64,000 nucleotides of DNA, from positions 44,336 through 108,335 of the forward strand of contig JBFJTG010000001.1 in NCBI GenBank assembly GCA_041625575.1, given 5' to 3'. A model generated the notes under the pieces. That model was given only the letters and a program-made list of their open reading frames with translations. It was not told the origin of the DNA and did not search any database. Source of the stretch: Litorivivens sp041625575. GTDB lineage: Bacteria; Pseudomonadota; Gammaproteobacteria; Pseudomonadales; Spongiibacteraceae. This document shows, one piece after another, positions 53,013-60,973 of the stretch. A program made the position numbers and the translations under genes. Positions within the stretch are counted from its first letter, which is position 1. The number at the start of each line of letters is the position of its first letter.

Positions 53013-53159
53013 TTGGCGCGCCCCTTTCTTACGGTCCTTTTGCCCTGGAACATTTCACTGATCGGATTTGTCACATAAGTAGGCTACAAATGGTCATTGA
53101 GTTATGGTCATCAGTGGGGAATACTGCCTGTCGCTGCCGATCTCGGTCGGCCTCCAAAT

Positions 53160-53179
53160 TTATTAAAAAAGTGTAATAA
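53160..53179 (+). promoter_or_regulatory. Candidate promoter/operator of the acyl-CoA cluster
   Basis: TTATTA (53160-53165) and TAATAA (53174-53179) are inverted with 8 bp between, within an AT-rich stretch 60-80 bp upstream of the first cluster gene. This could be a regulator site over a promoter. The 226-nt gap before the cluster holds no gene; the evidence is the repeat alone. Confidence 0.3.
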
Positions 53180-53238
53180 TTTCAGGGTATTAGTTTAAGG
53201 CCCTGGTCAGCGTTTTCAGTCAGCAAGGAGATAGGCCT

Positions 53239-53682
53239 ATGTCCGCAAAGGCGGAAGTTCTCAGTCAGGCGTTCACCCTCGGGTATACCTACACCCGTAC
53301 TACGGGCCCGGTAATTGGTCGTTTTCTTACCGCCTTACGTGATCGCAAAATCGTTGGTATCAAGGGCAGTGACGGCAAAGTCATCGTGCCGCCGATGGAG
53401 TGGGATCCGGTAACCGCCGAAGCACTCACTGAATACGTAGATCTGCCGGATACGGGCGTGGTTAAAAGCTGGGCCTGGGTCAAGCACCCGCGCGGCAAAC
53501 ATCCCCTGAGCAAGCCCTTCGCTTGGGCGCAAGTCCAATTCGATGGCGCTGACATCCCCATGATCCACTGCGTAGACGCGGGCGAAGAAGCAGCCATGAA
53601 AACGGGCATGCGCGTTAAAGTGCGTTGGGCTGACGAGACCAAGGGTTCCATCAACGATATCGCCTGCTTTGAACCGGTTTAA
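53239..53682 (+). CDS. DUF35-type OB-fold protein without zinc ribbon
   Basis: 147-residue protein of the acyl-CoA-associated OB-fold type. It has an N-terminal helical part (GPVIGRFLTALRDRKIVG), GSDGKVIVPPMEWDP where relatives usually carry a Cys4 zinc ribbon, and the OB-fold (KSWAWVKHP...FAWAQVQFDGAD). No cysteine ribbon is left. AAGGAGA lies 7 nt before the ATG. First gene of the operon; it is followed by a zinc-ribbon paralogue and two thiolase-fold genes. Such OB-fold proteins act as partner subunits of thiolase-like enzymes, probably binding acyl-CoA. Confidence 0.82.
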   Translation: MSAKAEVLSQAFTLGYTYTRTTGPVIGRFLTALRDRKIVGIKGSDGKVIVPPMEWDPVTAEALTEYVDLPDTGVVKSWAWVKHPRGKHPLSKPFAWAQVQFDGADIPMIHCVDAGEEAAMKTGMRVKVRWADETKGSINDIACFEPV

Positions 53683-53693
53683 AGGAGACAGTC

Positions 53694-54209
53694 ATGAGTG
53701 ATCAAAATACTGAAGCACTCGAGCCGATTACCGGTATCGAAGTGCCCGTTTATCTCGATTACAACTTCACGGCAGGGCGTGCTACTGCACTGTTCCTGAC
53801 TCAGCTGAAGAAGGGCAAATTGGTGGGTCAACGTTGCCCATCCTGTAGTAACGTATACATACCGCCGCGTGGTTCCTGTGCGGCTTGTGGTGTGGCAACG
53901 AAAGAAGAAGTCGAGTTGTCCAATAAGGCGACAGTCGAGTCATTTACGATTGTTCATATCCCCATACCGGGCAATCCAATCAAGCCACCTTATGTCATTG
54001 CGAATCTGGTAGCCGACGGCGCCAATATCTCTTTCTTGCACGTGTTGAGCGAATGCAAGAATGAAGATGTTCGCATTGGTATGCGCGTTGAAGCGCTTTG
54101 GAAAGATCCGAGTGAGTGGGACTACGCCATGGAAAATATTCAGTATTTCAGACCGATTGACGAGCCGGATATGGAAGTGGAAGAGATTGGGAGATTAAAA
54201 GATGCGTGA
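53694..54209 (+). CDS. DUF35 zinc-ribbon/OB-fold protein
   Basis: 171-residue protein with the full DUF35 arrangement: an N-terminal helix, a zinc ribbon with Cys48, Cys51, Cys62 and Cys65 (CPSC...CAAC) and an OB-fold from about residue 75. In sterol catabolism the DUF35 part of ChsH2 or Sal-type proteins pairs with a thiolase-like subunit to make an aldolase. It overlaps the next gene, a thiolase-fold protein, by 8 nt, which suggests that the two proteins form a complex. Confidence 0.87.
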   Translation: MSDQNTEALEPITGIEVPVYLDYNFTAGRATALFLTQLKKGKLVGQRCPSCSNVYIPPRGSCAACGVATKEEVELSNKATVESFTIVHIPIPGNPIKPPYVIANLVADGANISFLHVLSECKNEDVRIGMRVEALWKDPSEWDYAMENIQYFRPIDEPDMEVEEIGRLKDA

Positions 54210-55260
54210 TATAGCTATTGTCTCTTTTGCGCAATCCGATTGCGTGCGTGACGCCGGCGCGCAAAACGAAGTTGAACTGATCATGCCCGTCCTGCGTAAG
54301 GCGCTGGATGCGGCAGGGTTGAAAAGTGCGCAGGATGTTGATTTTACATGCTCGGGTTCTTGTGACTATTTGCAGGGCGCGGCTTTTGCTTTTGTTGCCG
54401 GTGTTGATGCATTGGGTGCAGTGCCGCCCATCAAGGAATCCCACGTCGAAATGGACGCTGCCTGGGCACTCTATGAGGCGGTTCTGAAAATCAACATGGG
54501 CCAGGCCGAGTCTGCCTTGCTCTACGGTTTCGGCAAATCATCGCCCGGCGAACTGCCTATCGTTCTGTCGCAGCAACTTGATCCCTATTACATGGCACCA
54601 CTGTGGCTGGACTCGGTGAGCACTGCAGCATTGCAGGCACGCACCATGCTGGATAATGGCGATATCACCGAGCGTGATATGGCCGAAGTTGTTGCTCGTT
54701 CGCGCAAAAATGCGAAGTCCAATCCGCACGCCCAGCTTAAGGGTGATGTCAGTGTTGATGCACTGCTAGCGGAGCCGACTTACCTGTCACCGCTGCGCAT
54801 GCACGACTGCTGCCCCATATCTGATGGCGCCTGTGCCATGGTTATTGCAACCGTTGAAAAGGCAAAAGAGTGGGGCTTGCCTTACGCAGTGCTGAAAGGC
54901 ATAGACCATCGCATTGAGAGCCATAATTTTGGCGCGCGGGATTTAACCAGGTCGCCTTCTACAGAAATTGCCGCCAAGGCGGCTGGTGTTGCTAATGGTC
55001 CGGTTGAAGTTGCTGAGATTTATGCACCTTTCAGCCATCAGGAAATTATTCTCAAGCGCGCGCTTGGCTTAAGTGATGACACGGTTGTTAATCCTTCGGG
55101 CGGTGTATTGGCCGGCAACCTGATGATGGCATCGGGTTTGTCGCGTGTCGGTGAAGTCGCGATGCGTATTATTCGCGGTGAGATCAAGCGTGGTGTCGCT
55201 CATGCAACTTCAGGTCACGCTTTGCAGCAAAACCTGGTTGCGGTATTGGAGGAAGCATAA
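54202..55260 (+). CDS. Thiolase-fold protein A (SCP2-thiolase/Ltp-like, probable aldolase)
   Basis: 352 residues with the SCP2-thiolase fold. At the place of the nucleophilic Cys the sequence reads KESHVEMDAAWALYEA (about 79-93) with no Cys, and the usual HDCF-type motif is replaced by EIYAPFSHQE (about 272-281). The C-terminal NPSGGVLAGNL and TSGHALQQN are kept. Loss of the Cys with this replacement points to a non-thiolytic reaction, such as retro-aldol cleavage as in Ltp2-type enzymes. Overlaps the DUF35 gene and touches the next thiolase gene (1-nt overlap). Confidence 0.85.
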   Translation: MRDIAIVSFAQSDCVRDAGAQNEVELIMPVLRKALDAAGLKSAQDVDFTCSGSCDYLQGAAFAFVAGVDALGAVPPIKESHVEMDAAWALYEAVLKINMGQAESALLYGFGKSSPGELPIVLSQQLDPYYMAPLWLDSVSTAALQARTMLDNGDITERDMAEVVARSRKNAKSNPHAQLKGDVSVDALLAEPTYLSPLRMHDCCPISDGACAMVIATVEKAKEWGLPYAVLKGIDHRIESHNFGARDLTRSPSTEIAAKAAGVANGPVEVAEIYAPFSHQEIILKRALGLSDDTVVNPSGGVLAGNLMMASGLSRVGEVAMRIIRGEIKRGVAHATSGHALQQNLVAVLEEA

Positions 55261-56423
55261 TGGCTGAATTAGCTGGAGTTGTCGGTATTGGGCAAACCAA
55301 GTACCAGACCAAACGCAAAGACGTTTCTATCGCGGGATTGGTGCGCGAAGCCGCCTTCAACGCACTGAAAGACGCGGAACTGACCTGGGACGATATTGAT
55401 GCAGTTATCGTCGGGAAGGCGCCGGACATGTTTGAGGGCGGCGTTATGCCGGAACTCTACCTGACTGATGCCCTGGGTTGTAACGGCAAGCCGATGTTGC
55501 GCGTTCATACCGCGGGCTCGGTGGGTGGTTCGACTGCCATTGTTGCAGCGTCCTACGTACAAAGCGGCATGTTCAAACGCATTCTCACTGTGACTTACGA
55601 AAAGCAGTCTGAATCCAACGCGATGTGGGCATTGTCCAATGCACAGCCCTTTTCGCCACATCTGAATGCCGGTGCTGGCGGTTTCTTTGCGCCAATTATT
55701 CGCGAGTATATCCGTCGCACCAAGGCTCCTTCCGATGTGGGTATCAAGGTTGCTACCAAAGATCGCCTGCACGGTGCCCGTAACCCGCTCGCGCATTTGC
55801 AATTGCCTAATATTACGATGAAAGAAGTGGAAGAGAGTCCTATGTTGTGGGAGCCGCTTCGCTTTCTGGAATCCTGCCCCTCGTCTGACGGCGCGTGTGC
55901 CATGGTTATCGCTAATGAAGAGTTAGCGGCCCAGTCGCCAAAGAAAACGGCCTGGATTCGCGGTGCGGCCATGCGCTCCGAGCCCACCATGTACGCTGGC
56001 CGGGAGCAGGTAAACCCGCAAGCCGGTATTGATTGCGCCAAAGATGTGTACAAACAGGCCGGTATCATTGATCCGCGCAAGGAGCTGGATTGCGCTGAGG
56101 TCTATGTGCCATTTTCATGGTATGAACCAATGTGGCTGGAAAATCTGGGCTTTGCCGAGGAAGGCCAAGGCTGGAAAATGACCCTGGAAGGGGCCACCTC
56201 ATTAGATGACAAAGGTGACATCCCATGGAACTGTTCCGGCGGTGTATTATCGTCTAACCCCATTGGGGCCTCAGGCATGATTCGCTTCGCCGAAGCGGCC
56301 AGACAGGTACGGGGCGACGCCGGCAACCATCAGGTTGACGGTGCCAAGCTGGCACTGGGGCATGCCTATGGTGGCGGTGCGCAATTTTTCGCCATGTGGG
56401 TGGTGGGAGCAGAAAAAGCCTGA
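55260..56423 (+). CDS. Thiolase-fold protein B (SCP2-thiolase/Ltp-like)
   Basis: 387 residues, second thiolase-fold protein in tandem. The nucleophile region reads RVHTAGSVGGSTAIVA (about 81-96), again with no Cys, and the later motif is EVYVPFSWYEPMW (about 280-292) in place of HDCF. The NCSGGVLSSNPIGASG segment is kept. The lack of a catalytic Cys in both paralogues suggests a heteromeric aldolase or a carrier role. From memory, Mycobacterium tuberculosis has a like tandem, Rv3521-ltp4-ltp3, in its cholesterol regulon. Confidence 0.85.
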   Translation: MAELAGVVGIGQTKYQTKRKDVSIAGLVREAAFNALKDAELTWDDIDAVIVGKAPDMFEGGVMPELYLTDALGCNGKPMLRVHTAGSVGGSTAIVAASYVQSGMFKRILTVTYEKQSESNAMWALSNAQPFSPHLNAGAGGFFAPIIREYIRRTKAPSDVGIKVATKDRLHGARNPLAHLQLPNITMKEVEESPMLWEPLRFLESCPSSDGACAMVIANEELAAQSPKKTAWIRGAAMRSEPTMYAGREQVNPQAGIDCAKDVYKQAGIIDPRKELDCAEVYVPFSWYEPMWLENLGFAEEGQGWKMTLEGATSLDDKGDIPWNCSGGVLSSNPIGASGMIRFAEAARQVRGDAGNHQVDGAKLALGHAYGGGAQFFAMWVVGAEKA

Positions 56424-56444
56424 TGTAAAAGGGCGTTAAATCCA

Positions 56445-56467
56445 ACCGGCCACAGAGAGTGGCCGGT
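56445..56467 (+). other. Perfect intercistronic hairpin
   Basis: ACCGGCCAC and GTGGCCGGT form a 9-bp perfect stem with a 5-nt AGAGA loop, between the second thiolase gene and the ligase gene, 22 nt before the ligase start. No T run follows, so mRNA stabilisation or processing is more likely than termination. Confidence 0.5.
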
Positions 56468-56488
56468 GTTATAAGACGGGACGAAAAA

Positions 56489-58111
56489 ATGCAATTCAAT
56501 TTAGCTGACATGTTTGAAGTGGTAGCCGACACAGTGCCGGAGCGCGAAGCGCTCGTTTGCGGTGAGCATCGCACCACCTTCGTTGAGCTCGACAAGCGTG
56601 CCAACAAGATGGCGCATTATCTGGCGGCGCGGGGTGTGAAATCGGGTGATCACGTCGGCCTCTACATGTACAACTGCAATGAGTACATGGAAGCCGTGTT
56701 GGCCTGCTTCAAAATCCGGGCAGTGCCTATCAACGTCAACTACCGTTATGTCAAAGATGAATTGCTCTATATTTTCGACAACGCCGATATGGTGGCCTGC
56801 ATACACCACCGCGAATTCACGCCTCACATAGCGGAAATTCGCAGTGCGGCGCCCGATTTGAAAACCTTTGTCGCGGTTGACGACGACAGTGGCGAAGATT
56901 TGGCGACTATCGACGCGATCGAATACGAAGCAGCGATGGATGGGCAGAGTGACGCGCGGGACTTTGGTGAGCGCTCGGCCGACGACTACTTCATCCTGTA
57001 TACCGGCGGCACTACAGGTATGCCCAAGGGTGTAATGTGGCCACACAAAAATGTGTTTTTTGCGGCCATGGGCGGCGGCGGGCATTTCTCACCCAAGGGC
57101 CCCTGCGAAAAACCTGAAGATATCGCAACGCGAGTATCCGAAAACCCTTTGTGTGGCATTGCACTAGCCCCCCTGATGCACGGCGCCTCCTGGTGGTACG
57201 CCTGTATTCAGTTACTGGCGGGTAACAAGCTGGTACTGAACGATCAGAAGTCTTTGGACGGTGAGCACGTTTGGGCTATTTGCGAAAAAGAAAAAGTGAA
57301 CGCAGTCCAGATCGTGGGCGATGCCATGGCGATACCGCTGCTGGATTCTCTGGAAGCTAATCCCGGAAAGTGGGATTTAGGCGCGATATTTAATGTCGGT
57401 TCCGGCGGCGCGGTATTCTCTGAGGCCAAGCAAAATGGTTTCCGCAAGCACTTCCCCAATGTTTTTATTACCAACAGTTTTGGTTCGTCTGAATCTGGCT
57501 CGATGGGTATGGATAATGGCGAGAAAAAATCCGAAGCCGGGTTGGGAAATGTAACACGTTCAGAATTTATGGACGTTATTCTTGATGAGGAGAAGCCTCC
57601 TCGTCACGCGAAGCTGGGTGAAAAAGGTATCTTCGCCCGCTCCGGTTATATCCCCAAGGGATACTATAACGACCCGGAAAAGACTGCCAAGACCTTTATC
57701 CAGGTAGAGGGTAAAACCTGGCTACTGACTGGCGATGAGGCCAAGCTCGAGGATGACGGTTCCATCACGGTCTACGGTCGAGGCTCGAATTGCATCAATA
57801 GCGGTGGCGAAAAAATCTTCCCGGAAGAAGTCGAGAACGCACTGAAAGCCCATGAGGGCATATTTGATGCCTTGGTCGTTGCAACTCCGGACGATCGTTG
57901 GGGCAGTAAGGTAACCGCTGTCGTTCAGCCGCGTGATGCAGCCAAGCTGACGCTTGCCGAGGTTCAGGATCATTGTCGCAATCATATCGCGGGTTACAAA
58001 GTACCGCGCGCGCTGCATATTATCGACGCTGTGCCACGTCAGCCCAGTGGAAAGCCTGACTATAAAACGGCGAAGGCCTACGCTCTTGAAGGAAAAGGCG
58101 AAGTCGCATAA
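56489..58111 (+). CDS. Acyl-CoA synthetase, FadD19-like
   Basis: 540-residue AMP-forming ligase. P-loop YTGGTTGMPKGV (about 171-182), later NSGGEKIFPEEVE (about 437-449) and the catalytic lysine region PSGKPDYK (about 519-526) are seen. Regions such as INVNYRYVKDELLYIFDNADM and FGERSADDYFILYTGG resemble the FadD19 type that activates steroid side-chain acids, as I remember it; the specificity has to be tested. ATG at 56489 follows ACGGGA. It belongs to the same operon as the thiolase-fold pair. Confidence 0.9.
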   Translation: MQFNLADMFEVVADTVPEREALVCGEHRTTFVELDKRANKMAHYLAARGVKSGDHVGLYMYNCNEYMEAVLACFKIRAVPINVNYRYVKDELLYIFDNADMVACIHHREFTPHIAEIRSAAPDLKTFVAVDDDSGEDLATIDAIEYEAAMDGQSDARDFGERSADDYFILYTGGTTGMPKGVMWPHKNVFFAAMGGGGHFSPKGPCEKPEDIATRVSENPLCGIALAPLMHGASWWYACIQLLAGNKLVLNDQKSLDGEHVWAICEKEKVNAVQIVGDAMAIPLLDSLEANPGKWDLGAIFNVGSGGAVFSEAKQNGFRKHFPNVFITNSFGSSESGSMGMDNGEKKSEAGLGNVTRSEFMDVILDEEKPPRHAKLGEKGIFARSGYIPKGYYNDPEKTAKTFIQVEGKTWLLTGDEAKLEDDGSITVYGRGSNCINSGGEKIFPEEVENALKAHEGIFDALVVATPDDRWGSKVTAVVQPRDAAKLTLAEVQDHCRNHIAGYKVPRALHIIDAVPRQPSGKPDYKTAKAYALEGKGEVA

Positions 58112-58125
58112 GTAAGAACCAGATT

Positions 58126-58189
58126 GGTAGAAGCCTGTTTTGCGGGCGATCGCAGTAAAGTTCGCCTGTAAGGCGGGCTCCTACAGGTA
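58126..58189. repeat. REP-like inverted pair in the acyl-CoA cluster
   Basis: GGTAGAAGCCTGTTTTGCGGGCGA (two parts, 58126-58149) is followed by TTCGCCTGTAAGGCGGGCT and CCTACAGGTA (58161-58189), an inverted partner. The reverse complement of the second arm, TGTAGGAGCCCGCC...CAGGCGAA, is like the REP arm after der at 52571-52594. It separates the ligase gene from the crotonase gene. Confidence 0.75.
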
Positions 58190-58211
58190 CTAAATTAATA
58201 CGGAGAAGCCC

Positions 58212-59030
58212 ATGGCTGAGCTCGATATCAGCACCAAGAATTGCATTGTCGAACAGGAAGGCAAAACCCTGATCGTTACGTTGAACCGCCCTGAGGCGAA
58301 GAACGCTTTCAGTCCCGAAATGCTGTTGGGTATGTATAAAGCCTGGCGTCGTCTGGATGAAGACGACTCCCTGATGTGCGCAATTTTAACAGCCAACGGC
58401 GACACCTTTTCTGCTGGTATGGATTTGAAAGCCGGTGCTGATGGCGATCAAAAAAGTACGGAAGAGTTTATGGAGGTTATGGCAAAAGTGCCAAACGTTC
58501 ACTGGCAGGCGCTATTGCGTGATAACCGGCCGAACAAGCCGATCATTCTGGCCGTGGAGGGCTACGCTCTGGCCGGTGGTACGGAAATCTTGATGGGCAC
58601 TGACATTCGCGTTGGCGCTGAAGATTCAGTTTACGGTGTTACCGAAGTAGCGCGTGGCCTGTATCCCATGGCCGGGTCAAGTATACGTTTACCCCGGCAA
58701 ATTCCATACTGCCTTGCGGCCGAAATCGTCTTGTTGGGGCGACACGTGACATCCAAGGAGGCTCTGGATTGGGGCTTGATCAATCGCGTTGTTCCTAAAG
58801 GCGAAACCTTGAATGAAGCGAAAAAAATTGCAGAGCAAATTGGCAAAACGGGCCCGCTGGCGCTGAAGGCCGTGGTGCGCTCGCTGCGTGAATTGCAGAC
58901 TGATGTTGCAGAAGATCAGGCCATGCTGAAATCTGACGAACTGGCCGGTCCTGTGTTTGCTTCGAAAGACGCGAAAGAAGGGATGCGGGCGTTTAAGGAA
59001 AAGCGGCCGGCCGTCTTTACGGGCGAATAG
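58212..59030 (+). CDS. Enoyl-CoA hydratase (crotonase family, EchA19-like)
   Basis: 272-residue crotonase-fold enzyme that should hydrate a 2-enoyl-CoA. Both catalytic glutamates of hydratases are present: Glu125 (AGGTEILMG) and Glu145 (YGVTEVARG). The oxyanion-hole region TFSAGMDLKAG is also present. GGAGAAG lies upstream of the start. It ends with a strong terminator, which probably closes the first part of the cluster. Confidence 0.9.
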   Translation: MAELDISTKNCIVEQEGKTLIVTLNRPEAKNAFSPEMLLGMYKAWRRLDEDDSLMCAILTANGDTFSAGMDLKAGADGDQKSTEEFMEVMAKVPNVHWQALLRDNRPNKPIILAVEGYALAGGTEILMGTDIRVGAEDSVYGVTEVARGLYPMAGSSIRLPRQIPYCLAAEIVLLGRHVTSKEALDWGLINRVVPKGETLNEAKKIAEQIGKTGPLALKAVVRSLRELQTDVAEDQAMLKSDELAGPVFASKDAKEGMRAFKEKRPAVFTGE

Positions 59031-59061
59031 TAAGCGGCGAAATTTTTTTTTAGTCTATTAG

Positions 59062-59094
59062 AACGCCTGTTTCGCGAGATGCAGGCGTTTTTTT
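59062..59094 (+). terminator. Terminator after the enoyl-CoA hydratase gene
   Basis: AACGCCTG (59062-59069) pairs with CAGGCGTT (59082-59089) across a 12-nt loop and runs into a T7 tract (59088-59094). Confidence 0.85.
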
Positions 59095-59122
59095 ATAGCC
59101 AGTTTTATCGGGAGAAACGAGA

Positions 59123-60262
59123 ATGTCGGGACCGTTAACAGGTATCAGAATTATCGAAATGGCCGGCATTGGCCCCGGACCCTATGCCGGTATGTTACTG
59201 GCGGACATGGGGGCGGATGTTGTGCGCATAGATCGCGCTTCAGCGGCATCAAACCCGGCCGACGTTACCTCGCGTGGCAAGCGAAGTATTGCGCTGGATC
59301 TAAAAAAGACTGAATCGATTGAAATTGTCCTGACGTTACTGGAACGCGCTGACGCTTTGTTTGAGGGTTTTCGCCCCGGCGTCATGGAGAAGCTGGGCTT
59401 GGGTCCGGACATTTGTCTTAAGCGCAATCCCCGGCTTGTTTATGGGCGTATGACAGGCTGGGGTCAGGAAGGGCCGCTGTCGCAAGCGGCGGGGCACGAT
59501 ATTAACTATATTGCCGTTACCGGAGCATTGGATGCGATTGGTCGCTCAAGCGGCGGACCAGTACCGCCCTTGAATCTTGTCGGCGACTACGGTGGTGGCT
59601 CGATGTTTCTTGTTACCGGCTTGCTGGCGGCCATGCTAGAGGCAAAAAGCTCAGGAAAGGGACAAGTGGTAGATGCGGCCATTACCGATGGTGTGATATC
59701 CCTGATGGCGCCCACGCAGGCCTATTTGGCAGGGGGAACCTGGGAGGTGAAACGTGAATCCAACTGGCTGGATGGCGGCTCACATTTCTACGATACCTAT
59801 GAATGCGCTGACGGTCGCTATGTGTCGATTGGGTCAATAGAACCACAGTTTTACGCCTTGTTGGCCCAAAAGCTTGAGCTGGATCTTGGTGATGGCGGCT
59901 ATAGTCACCTGTTTGAGAAAGAAAAATGGTCACACTACAAGCAAAAAATCGCTGCGAAAATCAGGACTAAAACCCGGGATGAGTGGTGTGGCATAATGGA
60001 AGGGAGCGATGTTTGCTTTGCACCTGTGCTAGACATGAATGAGGCCGTCACGTATTCGCACAATCAAGCCCGTGGCAACTACGTGGAAGTTGACGGTGTG
60101 CGGCAATCGGCGCCTGCGCCGCGGTTTTCGAGAACGGCGTCCGTCGTGAGCTCCGGGCCATGCGACGCCGGATCGGCAACCGATGAGATACTTGCCGACG
60201 CCGGTATTAGCAAGCAGCGAATAGACGAATTGAAAGAGGCAGGAGTTATACCCAATGAGTAG
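59123..60262 (+). CDS. Alpha-methylacyl-CoA racemase (CaiB/BaiF family)
   Basis: Epimerises the alpha carbon of 2-methylacyl-CoA so that (R)-isomers of sterol or isoprenoid side chains can enter (S)-specific beta-oxidation. The 379-residue protein has the racemase catalytic residues His125 (AAGHDINYIA), Asp155 (NLVGDYGGGS) and Glu240 (GSIEPQFY), one off the mycobacterial MCR numbers 126/156/241, which separates it from CoA transferases with an Asp nucleophile. GGGAGAA precedes the ATG. The end overlaps the nitroreductase gene by 8 nt. Confidence 0.9.
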   Translation: MSGPLTGIRIIEMAGIGPGPYAGMLLADMGADVVRIDRASAASNPADVTSRGKRSIALDLKKTESIEIVLTLLERADALFEGFRPGVMEKLGLGPDICLKRNPRLVYGRMTGWGQEGPLSQAAGHDINYIAVTGALDAIGRSSGGPVPPLNLVGDYGGGSMFLVTGLLAAMLEAKSSGKGQVVDAAITDGVISLMAPTQAYLAGGTWEVKRESNWLDGGSHFYDTYECADGRYVSIGSIEPQFYALLAQKLELDLGDGGYSHLFEKEKWSHYKQKIAAKIRTKTRDEWCGIMEGSDVCFAPVLDMNEAVTYSHNQARGNYVEVDGVRQSAPAPRFSRTASVVSSGPCDAGSATDEILADAGISKQRIDELKEAGVIPNE

Positions 60263-60962
60263 TCCTGAACATCAACTAACGTCCGACGATGTACGAGTAA
60301 GCGAATTTCATGCGCTGGTTCGCGAGCGTCGATCCATTCGTGCGTTTTTACCCAACGCCTTATCAACAGACGTTCTGGAGTCCGTGTTTGAAGCGGCGCA
60401 GTACGCTCCCTCGAACTGCAATACCCAGCCGTGGCAAACCGTAGTGGTTAGCGGTGCCGCCAAAGATCGCCTGAAAAAACGAATTAGAGATGATTTTTTT
60501 GCCGGCAAGATGACGATGGATTTTCCCTACGACGGCAAATACGAAGGTGTCTACAAAGACCGCCAGTATGCGGCGGCAAAGGCGCTCTATGATGCCTTGG
60601 GTATTACGCGCGAGGATAAAGCAGCGCGTGGCGAGGCCTTTGCGCGAAACTTTGAATTTTTCGGCGCACCTCATGTGGCCTTCCTGTTTTTACCGGAGTC
60701 CTTCGGCATCCGCGAAGCCGCGGATTTGGGTATGTATGCGCAAACCCTGATGCTCAGTTTGAGCGCGCACGGATTGGCGAGTTGCCCGCAAACGGCTTTA
60801 AGTTTTTTTGCTGACCAGATTCGCGAGGAGCTTGATGTTCCTTCTTCGCAGAAGCTTCTTTTCGGTATTTCTTTTGGTGTAGAGGCAGTCGGTCAGGCGG
60901 TCAATGCCTGTCGAACTGATCGTGCGGGCCTGGATGCTGCCGTTAAATTTGTTAAGGACTAG
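60255..60962 (+). CDS. Nitroreductase-family flavoprotein
   Basis: FMN-dependent oxidoreductase fold of 235 residues: the N-terminal RERRSIRAFLPN binds FMN phosphate, then SNCNTQPW, and the C-terminal region KLLFGISFGVE. Substrate unknown. The start overlaps the racemase stop, and an enoyl-CoA isomerase-like gene follows after 11 nt, so a reduction in the same acyl-CoA path is possible, but no specific function can be read. Confidence 0.88.
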   Translation: MSSPEHQLTSDDVRVSEFHALVRERRSIRAFLPNALSTDVLESVFEAAQYAPSNCNTQPWQTVVVSGAAKDRLKKRIRDDFFAGKMTMDFPYDGKYEGVYKDRQYAAAKALYDALGITREDKAARGEAFARNFEFFGAPHVAFLFLPESFGIREAADLGMYAQTLMLSLSAHGLASCPQTALSFFADQIREELDVPSSQKLLFGISFGVEAVGQAVNACRTDRAGLDAAVKFVKD

Positions 60963-60973
60963 TAGAGATTTTT

